DNA from: Mikania micrantha
Lineage: Eukaryota; Streptophyta; Magnoliopsida; Asterales; Asteraceae
Reading direction: 5' to 3'
Length of the DNA: 64,000 bases
Assembly: GCA_009363875.1 (NCBI GenBank)
Contig: CM018686.1
Span: forward strand, 8,556,001 to 8,620,000
Below the pieces are notes generated by a model that saw only the letters and a program-made list of their open reading frames with translations, was not told the origin of the DNA and did no database searches. Positions 22,988 to 32,783 of this stretch are shown here, piece after piece (position 1 is the first letter of the stretch; every line of letters begins with the position of its first letter). A program made the position numbers and the translations under genes.

Positions 22988-23925
22988 TATTATGACATTA
23001 TTGAAAAACAAGATGGATTGGATGTTGATGAGAAGGTTTTTCGTAACATGTGATTGGTGCTTTATTTACCGTGGATTGTCTTAGGATTTTTTTTAATTAA
23101 AAAACAATAATATATTAAAATAAAAAAAATAATAATTTAATAAAAAAACTTCTTTATTATTTGTATTTTTAAAAAAAAGCTAACTTTATTATAAATATCA
23201 CGTTTATTTCAAATTTAATAGATTTTATAAACATTTAAATTAATAATAATTTGAACCAACAAAAATAAAAAAAAGTAATAATAATAATTTAATAAAAAAA
23301 TCTTTATTCTTTGCGTTTAAAAAAACTAACTTTATCAAATAAATTTTTTTAAAATTTAGTAGATTCCATAAACATTAAATTAATAATAATTAACACTCAT
23401 AAAAATAATAATTGTAATAATAATGATAATACTACAAAAATCATCCTAATGCAACCTTTATAGTCAAAAAAGATTGCATTAACTGAAGTTGCATTAAATC
23501 TTATGCAACTTTTTTTTATAGAATGCAACTTTATTTTTCCTAATACAACTTTTTTAAATGCAACATTTTAAAAAGGTTGCATTAGGCTAATGCAACTTCA
23601 ATTAATGTAACATACTAACAACCTTTTGTGTTAAAAAAATGATGCATTATGCTTATTCTGTAGTAGTAATAATAATTCAATAAAACTTCCTTATTCTTTG
23701 TATTTTTTTAAACTAACTTTATTACAAAAATTACGTTTATATATAATTGTTTAAAAATTACTAGATTTTATAGACATTTATTAATAATAATTAAAACACT
23801 TAAAAATAAAAATAATAACAATTATTTAATAAAAACTTCTTTATTCTATATATTTTTGTTAAAAAAAATAATTTTATTACATGGAAATTTCGCAAGCGGG
23901 TCCATCCTCACAAGACTAAAAAGAC
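22988..23925. repeat. Duplicated AT-rich trailer, copy 3
   Basis: Third copy of the trailer, with the best-preserved MITE ends: ACTACAAAAATCATCC at 23431 and, inverted, ACTACTACAGAATAAGC at 23667. It leads into the 5' flank of the intact TNL gene. Confidence 0.7.
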
Positions 23926-23945
23926 TTTCTCCTTTAAAGCCTTAA

Positions 23946-24255
23946 GACCATCCGCAATGGGTTCCCCGCTCACCTCCGCGGCTTCCCCCCTTTGGCGGCT
24001 TCCAGCGGGAACACCGCCCCCCCCTTCAGCGGTTCCCGCCCAACCCCCTCCCACGGCCCCCGCTCCCCGCTTGCTCCCTCGCTTTCTGATTGGTGCCAGC
24101 CCATTTCTTGATTTTTGATTGGATCAAAGATAATAGTGGGGAAATGTTTTCAGTGGGGTGACCACTGTGGAGTTTAAGGTTTTCAGTGGGGTGATGACGT
24201 GGCATGAAATTTCGGTGGGGAAGGATTTTCGGTGGGGTGACCGCTGTGGATAGTC
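23946..24255. mobile_element. PIF/Harbinger-type MITE in the TNL 5' flank
   Basis: 310 bp, GC-rich left half. Ends are GACCATCCGCA and, inverted, GACTATCCACA, with the 3-bp TSD TAA (23943-23945, 24256-24258). The two paralogous flanks near 18533 and 20978 read GCCTTAACCATTTGCAG without it, giving an exact empty site. It ends 75 bp before the TNL ATG. Confidence 0.85.
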
Positions 24256-24330
24256 TAACCATTTGCAGTCGTCTTCTCAAATCATACCTTCTTCCCGTTA
24301 ATTCATCACCCAAATCATACCTTCTTCGCC

Positions 24331-27300
24331 ATGGTTGTTCTCACTGAACTTTTACCAGGATCTTCTTCAATCAATGATCTTCATCATCATCATCATCATC
24401 CTAATCATAGATATGATGTGTTTTTAAGTTTTAGAGGCAAAGACACTCGCAATGGTTTCACATATCTCCTCTACAGAGCCCTTAAGGATGCCGGAATCAT
24501 AACGTTTTTGGATGATGAAGAGATTGAAACAGGAGAGCCACTGAAACCAGAACTGGAGAGTGCGATTAGATCATCCAGAGCTTCTATTGTCATCCTGTCC
24601 AAGAATTATGCCTCTTCAACATGGTGCCTGGATGAATTGGTACTAATCCTTCAACAAAAGAAGGACCGTGAACAATTCGTCATCCCAATCTTCTATGATG
24701 TTGAGCCCACCGATGTCAGGAAGCAACAGAACAGCTTCGAGGAAGCAATGGCAGATCATAAAAAGAAGATGGAGGCAGAAACAGATGCTGAGAAAAGAAG
24801 TCTGCTTGCTCAAAAGATGGTGTCATGGAAGATGGCACTCACAGAAATTGCTGGTTTAAAAGGAAGAGATGCGAAGGACAGGTAAATTTTACAGATCTCG
24901 CATTTGGTAATCATATCTTTAGATGAGGTTGTGATGTATGAAATCAATTTTAGGAAAGAGACGGAGTTTATTCAAGAAGTTGTTGCCAACATCCAACCTC
25001 GATTATCATTAGGAAATACCCTGCCTCCTCTCATCGGGATGGACCATAAAATTTGGTCTATTAGTTCATGGTTAACTGATGGATCTTCTAATACTGTTGA
25101 CATTCTTACAGTTGTAGGCGTTGGTGGGATTGGGAAGACATCTTTAGCTAAATATGTTTTCCAGTTACACTCCTATAAATTCCAAAAAAGCAGCTTTATT
25201 GAAGGCATCAATGCAAGATGTAAGGAAAACTTAAACGGAATGCTTGATTTACAAAAGCAATTGTTTGGAGATATTTCAAAAAACCTACCGTCACAAGTTC
25301 ATGATGTTTCTGTTTATGCCTCTAAGATTAAAAATGCACTTGCTCATAAGAAGGTGTTACTAGTGCTTGATGACGTTGGTTGTCTAGACCAGCTGGATGA
25401 GTTACTTGGTAACAAAGCTTTTCGCCAAGGAAGCAAAATCATAATTACAACCAAAGATGCATCTTTAACAGAGAGATGTGCATTATTTGACCTCCCAGTT
25501 CAACCCAACCATGAGAAGCTCTCACTTAAAGGCTTATACAAATCTGCATCATTGGAGCTTTTATGCATTCATGCATTCAAGAGCAATACGCCCGAAGAAG
25601 GTTATAAAGAGGCTTCAGAAAAGCTTGTGGAGTACTGTCAAGGACATCCATTGGCTCTTAAAGTTTTGGGCAGGTCTCTTCGGAAGCGAGATGTAGCGTA
25701 CTGGGAAGATTGCATAAAAGTGCTAAAGAAAGAACCTCATTCACAAGTAAACAATACATTGAAGATGAGCTTTATCGCTCTACTATCTAAAAATGATAAG
25801 GAGTTGTTTAAGCATATTGCATGTTTTTTTGTGGGAATAGATAGAGATGTGGCTGAAACAATATTGAATTCTTGTGATCTTAATGCAAGATATGGGATCA
25901 CTAATCTCATAGAAAGATGCCTTCTTAGTGTCCGCTTGAATAACAAGATAGAGATGCATTCGTTGATTCAAGAGATGGGAAGAGATTTAGTACGCCAAGA
26001 ATCACCTGACAGACCATGGGAGCGTAGTAGAATATGGTGTTACGAGGAGTCATTTAAAGTGTTGGAACAAAAGCAGGTTAGCATACGTGTTTGTTGGTAC
26101 TTTTCATGTTCTAAGTGTTGTTTGTACATTTGTAAAAAAAACTCATTTTGTTGCATTTCCTTCTTCACAGGGCACAAGAAATATTGTTGGCCTTGCTCTT
26201 GACATGAGAATGCTTGAGAAAGAGAAGTTAAGTGGATCTTTACAGCTAAAAACAAATTCTTTAAGTAAGATGGATGAACTAAAACTTCTACAGCTCAATT
26301 ATGTGAAAATCAATGGGTCTTATGAGAATGTGTCAAAAGAATTGAGGTGGTTGTGTATGCATGGTTTTCATTTGAACTCGGTACCTTCAGAATTACCGTT
26401 GGAGAAAGTAGTTGTTCTTGACATGTCATATAGCAAGATCGAATCATTTGACATGTCATATAGTATTTCTCAACAATTTGTGAGCAGATTAAAGGTAACT
26501 AAGAGATTTTGAAGAATATACTTCCCTTTTGTTTGAGTTAATAAAATTCGCTAACCATGTATTTGAACTTGTCTCTACTCTAGGGGTTAATTGGATTAAG
26601 CTCAAAAGACAAGCGATTGCTTGGATCATTGAAGATTCTAGATCTGAGTTTTTGTGAACTGCTTCATAGTGTGGGTGGTTTTTACTTGCTCCCTGCACTT
26701 GAGAGGTTAATCCTTAAAAACTGTACAGCTTTGATTGAGGTGTGTGAATCAATTGAGCAATGCGATGAACTTGTCCATATTGATCTGAGATATTGCTACA
26801 AGCTTAAAAAGCTTCCAAAATCCCTATGCAAGTTAAAAGTCAAAACATTATTGTTAGATGGTTGTACTTCTTGTCAAGCTCCAATCGAGATGGAGAATGA
26901 GGTCATACCAAGTGATTTGAAGTTCACTATGATTCGTTTACTCAGCTCGTTGAGAATTTTGTCACTTAAAAATAATAACTTATCTAACAAATGTTTCCCC
27001 ATGGACTTGAGTTGCCTAGCCATGTTAGAGGAGTTATATTTGGATAAAAATCCAATTGTTTCAATGCCCAATTGTGTGAGAACCCTTCCGAGGCTTGAGT
27101 TTCTTTCTATGGATTCGTGTGAAGATCTGACATCAATTGAGAATCCTCCATGTACGCTAAGTTGTTTATCACTCTATCCAAGAGATATCTATAATCCTTC
27201 AATAAGGAAAATTAAATTTGATCTAGAAATGTCCCCACTCACATTACTCGGATATTTTGGATATTTATCGCCTTGTGAAATTGATGACATGCTTAAAATC

Positions 27301-28276
27301 CAAGATATGGCAAGTGTTGAGGAAAAGGTATTACAGAGTTTGGGCTGGACAGATTTAGAGTTTACTAAAGAAATGGTCTTGAGAAGTTTCAAACATTCAA
27401 CAAGATTTCAACAGATCCAGATTTCCTCTAATTGGGAGATGCATTATGAATTTGGAATATTTAGCACGTTTTATAAGGGGAAAGAAATGCCAGACTGGAT
27501 TAACTGTAGAAGCAAGGGCCGATCAATATCATTTACCATCCCATCATCTATTAACAACCTCCGAGGATTGAATTTCTTATGTATTGTGAAGAAAACTCCA
27601 TATCTGAATAATACGTTTGAGATACCATCAATTAAAATTAGTAATATTACAGAAACCCACACCTGGGTTTATCATCATTACATTGATGGAGTGGAGTTTG
27701 ATGGAAATAAACATTATTATGAAGATTCTGGAGAAGGTGAAGAGAATTATGAAGATGCTGAAGAGAATTCTAAAGATGGTGAAGAGTATTGTTTTAGTTT
27801 CTTAAGCCATTGGATGTTTGGGCCGAATGAGATGAAAGTAGGTGACCATATTATTATAGAAGTAAGAAGCAAACATTTTGAAAAAGTTATATTGGAGTGT
27901 GGGATTGGTCTCGTGTATGATGATGATGATGGTAAGATTGGGGAAGAGGAAGAAGATGTGTTGGGTTATTACAAGTCATGGAATCACATCATTGGTGGAG
28001 ATCTCTCCCCTTTCCAAATTACAACAGGAGAATACAATCTAGATCACCTTTATTTTTATCGGTTATCAAATACAACGTCTAGATCTGGTTTTCCTTTCAC
28101 TTACGGAGCCAATTTTAAAGGTAAGAGTCATTTTTATTAATAGAATTTGGTCCCAAGTCTTATGTGAATAGTAAGGAATTAATGTATACTTGTTTTCATA
28201 TATTTTTTTTATTTCCCCAGAAGAGGTAATGAGCTCATTTAAAGCATTCTCACAAAAAAAAACAAGTTTGAGATAG
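24331..28276 (+). CDS. TIR-NBS-LRR (TNL) disease resistance protein, five exons
   Basis: Intracellular immune receptor of the TNL class; the TIR domain of such proteins has NADase activity. Model: 24331-24881, 24954-26076, 26171-26494, 26584-28120, 28221-28276, with GT/AG borders that keep frame, giving 1,196 residues. TIR spans residues 28-165 (YDVFLSFRGKDTR; putative catalytic Glu102 in WCLDEL). NB-ARC has P-loop GVGGIGKT (239-246), kinase 2 VLLVLDDVG, RNBS-B GSKIIITTKD and GLPL-type GHPLALKVLG. The MHD site reads MHS (518-520). Exon 4 holds a short LRR block (LKILDLSFC, LRILSLKNN) and a C-JID-like domain (KEMPDWINCRSKGRSISF) with two acidic stretches. The start is the first ATG, followed by a His6 run. 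If exon 4 is not spliced, the protein ends at 28140. Intact through all diagnostic motifs; expression is unknown. Confidence 0.9.
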
Positions 28277-28286
28277 CTGTTGTCAA

Positions 28287-28600
28287 GGTGTGTTGGGTTA
28301 TTACAAGTCATGGAAGCACATCATTCGTGGAGATCTCTATCATTTTTAATTAACCACAGGAGAATACAATTTAGATACCGATCGTCATTTGTATCCAACA
28401 TTGTCATTAAAAAGGAACAATGTTTAAAGGTTGGTGTCCTTTTGTTTAATAGAATTTGGTGAACTTGTATATATTTATTAATTAATTAACGTGGTCTTAC
28501 TTGTTTTCTTGTGTTTTGCTTTTCATCAGTATGGAAAGAGAACTCATTTAGAGCATTCTTACAAAAAAGTCTGAGATATCTGTTGCTGAGGTATATTTCA
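28287..28600 (+). pseudogene. Tandem copy of the TNL 3' end (exon 4 tail and exon 5)
   Basis: 28291-28438 repeats the exon 4 segment at about 27961-28120 (GGTTATTACAAGTCATGGAA, GGAGATCTC, ACAGGAGAATACAAT). An intron-like stretch ending TTTTCATCAG follows, then an exon 5 copy (AACTCATTTAGAGCATTCTT). The copy has an early TAA in LYHF and cannot be used as is. Its exon 5 reads AGATATCTG where the gene has AGATAGCTG, hinting that the gene's last stop is derived. Confidence 0.7.
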
Positions 28601-28787
28601 AAACCAAAATGCTTTTTTACCACATGATTAAAACGCACAAATTTGTGTTAATTTTTCATAGTGATAATGAAAAAAAAGACGTCACATAATTGCAATTGGA
28701 TGGATATATGTTTGGAAATTGCAACATCACAAAAGGCAAAACCATTGATATTGTTTAAATTTCATATCTATCAACCCAACCAGGGTT

Positions 28788-28991
28788 CATGGGAGGCCTG
28801 GGGAGGGGCAAACCCGACCTCCGTTCAGGGCCCATTTATTGTAAGGTCACAAAAATTTTAAAAATCGTTTTTAAATTATATATATTTACTTATATCTCCA
28901 AATACAAAACTGAAAAAACACAAGTTTATAATTCACTAGAGGCCTTTTTTTCTCAGTACGTCCGGGACACTTGAATTCTCAGCCGCCCCTG
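28788..28991. mobile_element. hAT-type MITE
   Basis: 204 bp with the 8-bp TSD CCAGGGTT at 28780-28787 and 28992-28999. The right end inverted reads CAGGGGCGGC. The left end CATGGGAGGC is diverged. It shares GGGGCAAACCCGACCTCCG with the element at 19060-19616. Confidence 0.75.
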
Positions 28992-29040
28992 CCAGGGTTG
29001 ATCAAAAACTGCTCCAGACCTGCCAAACCTGGTGACAAGA

Positions 29041-29283
29041 TGTTGAAATATAAACTAAACATTTGGGTTTGTTATGTACTTATGTAAAGTCTTGGGGTTA
29101 GTATGTTATTTAGTAAAACTTAATTAGGGATTAGGGTTATATAAACCCAAACCATGTATGTATTTCATAATCGATGAATGTATGTGTGGATGAACAATTC
29201 TCTTTGCAACTTTATTTTTCTCAAATTTGTTCTTATTTTTCCTTAATTGCATGTATTATTACCAACAATTGGTAATCAGAGCG
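29041..29283 (+). repeat. Short copia-type LTR with tRNA-Met primer-binding site
   Basis: A 227-bp LTR at 29041-29267 with ends TGTTG...CCAACA and a TATA-like GGTTATATAAACCC near 29128. After one base follows TTGGTAATCAGAGC (29269-29282), close to the initiator-Met primer site TTGGTATCAGAGC. No gag or second LTR was seen, so this is a truncated 5' end. Confidence 0.65.
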
Positions 29284-30118
29284 ACTAATCGATCCAAGGG
29301 AAGCAAGTGTGTGATTAATCAAAGGAAGAAAACAGGATAACGTTTCACGTGAATAGCCATAGAAGAAAGTGTATAATTTAGTCAATCATTTGTATATGAT
29401 TAGCCCCCACAAAAATCCAATCCAAAGAAGGAACTGAAGCAGTTTGATTTTTTTTATTATCAAGAAATAGAGAAACGGACCCCGAACCGGAACAGGTCGT
29501 ACCTGAACCGGTAAGTACATGTGATTCTGGGTTTTCAGAGAAATTGAAACCGGAGCTGGTTCCACCCTTAAACCGGTCAAAAACCTGAACCAGTTCCAAA
29601 AAAAACCCGGTTTGGCCACGTCTATTAAGAAATTCCAAATGAATAAAAATATGGTTCAGTGTAAGCTTTGATATATAGGAGAGGCGATTGTCACAAATGA
29701 ATCAATAGTGGGTCATCAAAAGACGACAAGTTAAAAAAGATTCGATTGTTTGTCACAAATTAAAAAAAAGGGTCCGCATACACATGTGGTTTTGATCTGC
29801 AAATCAGAGGCATGTTCCAAGTTGAAATCCAATTGTCAAGGTTTGAGGTTTCGTATTAAAATTCCTGTACAAAATTTGTAACTCAGCTTCAAGTCATCTT
29901 TATGGATCTTAGTCATGAGAAGTTTTTGAAATCGGTAAACTCATCTTGTATCCTCTAACCTAAGATATATACTACAACTTTCGTTTACCAAAGGACATTC
30001 TTTGATCAGTGTCAACCTCTTTCGCTAACTGCCAGTTATAAAGGCTTTGGTTGAGAATGTTTCTAAGGTTTATTGGGAGTTGTATATAATCAAGATTGAG
30101 ATTTTGTACTCTTATATA
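29284..30118. other. No recognised gene
   Basis: 29460-29620 has repeated AACCGG/CCGGTT motifs like those of the MITE at 30119, probably a decayed relative. The rest is AT-rich without supported features. Confidence 0.3.
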
Positions 30119-30281
30119 CAATGTTTTGAAAACCAAACCGGACCGGACCGGCTAGTCGGACCGGGAACAGGTGGTCGGACTAGTCCGGTTAAGGGTTCTG
30201 GACCGTTTTTGGGTGAACCGGCCGGTCGAACCGGCAAACCGGCGGTTGAACCGCTTTTTTATATTTTTTAATTTTTTTTTG

Positions 30282-30325
<44 letters not shown>

Positions 30326-30422
30326 ATATAAAATTATCTGGTTCTTAAATCCGGTTCGACCGGTCGGACCTCTGACCAGTAAGGAGACCGGTTTGACGTT
30401 CGGTCCGGTTATGAAAACATTA
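30119..30422. mobile_element. hAT-type MITE rich in CCGGACCGG
   Basis: Ends CAATGTTTTGAAAACC and, inverted, TAATGTTTTCATAACCGG. 8-bp TSD CTTATATA at 30111-30118 and 30423-30430. The interior has CCGGACCGG-type motifs and a central (TA)n of about 30 bp. Confidence 0.75.
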
Positions 30423-30430
30423 CTTATATA

Positions 30431-31187
30431 GTTTATGTAACAGTTAGACATCATTTCGCCCTCGTTGATTCAAACTGGTGAAGCGTAAGGCTTTACCCAA
30501 ACTAACTGTGTGTTTGATTGGACCACTCTGAATATAAATCAAGAACAATAATTGAACATCATATGAGAATGAATTAGATCCATGTCTCATTGTTTCAATT
30601 GATGTCTTTTATAAAAAGGATAGATGACTACGATTATCATAAGTCTAGTGTACTGCTACACTAGTATGATAATTTGGTTAATGACTTTATAGTGTTATAC
30701 CTTGTTAGGAGCAATCATGTGCAACTAGAGCGCCGCTAACTGTTTGCGTTAGCCTTTTATCGAAATCCGTCCAAGTGTAAGATTGTTGGATTTTATGAAC
30801 GGATCCGATAAGTTAACGTAACTAATTAACTGAGCTATGACCCCTAAAAGTTACACCTTGGGAAACGAGCATTAAATCCACTTAATTTGATTAACTCGTA
30901 ATCACGAACAGTTTTATAATTTATAATTCTTATAAATTATATAAGTTTAATTATATATTTATTTATTTAATCTTTTCTCATCGGTAGATTAGATTAAATT
31001 TTATTATTCGTGTTTGCATGTTTCGTAATCTTGATCCTGATTGGGAATTTTAACTGTAAAAGTTTAATATCATAATTCCGCTGCGTTGATATTAATATAT
31101 GGATTTTATATATTAACTGGTGAAACTCGCTTTACCAGAAAGTCAAACCGAAAAAAACACTATGACTCCCAACAAATGATGTCATCA
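30431..31187. other. No recognised gene
   Basis: AT-rich and retroelement-like in composition. 30700-30900 looks like degraded repeat sequence, but I could not assign it. Confidence 0.25.
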
Positions 31188-31296
31188 GGTACACCTCTAA
31201 GATTGAATATGTGCTAGCACATAAAAGGGTGTTTGTAGTGCTTGATGATATTAGTAGTTTCAAGCAGTTGGATGCTTTACTTGGAAACAGAGATTT
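31188..31296 (+). pseudogene. TNL NB-ARC scrap (kinase-2 region)
   Basis: One frame reads YTSKIEYVLAHKRVFVVLDD, then ISSFKQLDALLGNRDL, matching the kinase-2 region of the TNL gene (AHKKVLLVLDDVG) but from a diverged relative. No other TNL sequence flanks it. Confidence 0.75.
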
Positions 31297-31439
31297 GTTG
31301 TTTATTGTTACTTAAATAATAAAAAAATAATAATAGTAAAAGTAAATGATTGTAAAGAAAATAGATGTAGAATTTTTAAGAATTTTTCTTTTAAAATTTT
31401 TATGCAAAAATGTGGCTAAAAAGGAAAAAAAACGGTTAT

Positions 31440-31515
31440 GAAAGCACCTCCCGGGTTCAAACATGGGACCTCTTTTAGCTCAGCATGGGTTTTAACCACT
31501 AGGCTGGGAGGGGTT
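31440..31515 (-). mobile_element. tRNA-derived SINE fragment
   Basis: On the minus strand an A-box-like CAGCCTAGTGGTTAA (near 31507) precedes a B-box-like GTTTGAACCC (near 31453), the internal Pol III promoter layout of plant SINEs. The 3' tail and TSD were not resolved. Confidence 0.55.
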
Positions 31516-32183
31516 ATCCTTGAGGATTTATGGTTCTAACTAGTTTTAAATAGATGCTCACATTACACCCCAATTTGAATAAGAACCCTAAAACAAACAC
31601 TGATCGAATTCGATTGTTACACAGAACATGAGCCCTTGAATTCTTGGGGATTTTGTTCTTGATAGCAAACCAATCGAGTATATTGGTATAAATAATTACC
31701 TGGATGGCTAACGAATTTGAGGAGTTCGGGTGCGCTGAATAGACGACGAGTTCTTGGATCTGAATCATATTATGGAGCTTGTGTGAATGTGTTTTTCGTG
31801 CACCGAATGATTCGTGTGATGCCAAGGAAGGTGCTGCATTGGATTAATTTAAGTTTTATACTAGTTTAATACGATTTCAATTTCCGTTTCGTGTGGTTAT
31901 ATTTGGAAACCAATTATCGCACGTATGATGTTAATCTCCATTAATTTTTGATTGTAAATGATTTGTATGCTCGAATCCTTGTCAAAAATACTTCGATCGA
32001 GCTGTCAATACACAGATTTGAGTTGTTAGCTCACTCGTGTAATCCCCGAGTCTTTTATTAATTGTAATCGTGCTCGAATTTTAATAAAATAAAGTCACTG
32101 GCTTTCGTTGAAGCATTTGGCATGTTTATTAAACCAATTTTAGTATATACTTGTATAATATTAAAACAATTCAAAAAGAAAGT

Positions 32184-32238
<55 letters not shown>

Positions 32239-32783
32239 GCACACAAAACCTATATTATTCAATATATATGCAAGTATAAAAATAATAAAAATAAGATTTA
32301 AAACAAATTAATATTAATAATAATAATGCAATTATAAATGTAAATAAAATAAATAATTAAGAACTCACAAAGTTTATGTTTCATAAACTTTTAGATTTAC
32401 AAATTAATTACTTAAACTCTTAAAAATTATTTTATAAACTTTAATAAAAGTTAAAGGGGGGCTGAAAATGCAATTTATATAAACTATTTATGAGAAGGTA
32501 AGGATGTAAAAGGCTGAAACAATGAGGGTAGATAGTAGGAGGACCAAAAGTGAAAATCACCAAACTTTCTCTCTTTCCCTCCTTCACCCAGCCGACCCAA
32601 CCCCTTTGCCCGACCCGGTCGCGACCCGTGATCCATTCCAGCTTGTTCACACGGTTTAGAACCAAAAAAGGAATAGATTTATGAAGGATTTTCATAGGAG
32701 ATTCGTATCAAACCATTTATTGAACGAAATCAACACAAAATCACTTGATTCGATCCTCATAAAAACCGAACAAGAACCAAAAA
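31516..32783. other. No recognised gene; (TA)n microsatellite
   Basis: Contains a (TA)n tract at about 32188-32235 and AT-rich DNA. 32580-32650 is GC-richer (CCCGACCCGG), with no supported frame. It may be the flank of an older LTR into which the solo LTR at 32784 inserted. Confidence 0.3.

Noticed and set aside
24026..24313. 95-codon minus-strand frame upstream of the TNL
   Set aside because: It is the GC-rich half of the MITE read backwards.
31514..31825. 103-codon minus-strand frame as a gene
   Set aside because: No recognisable domain, no splice context, and surrounded by repeats.
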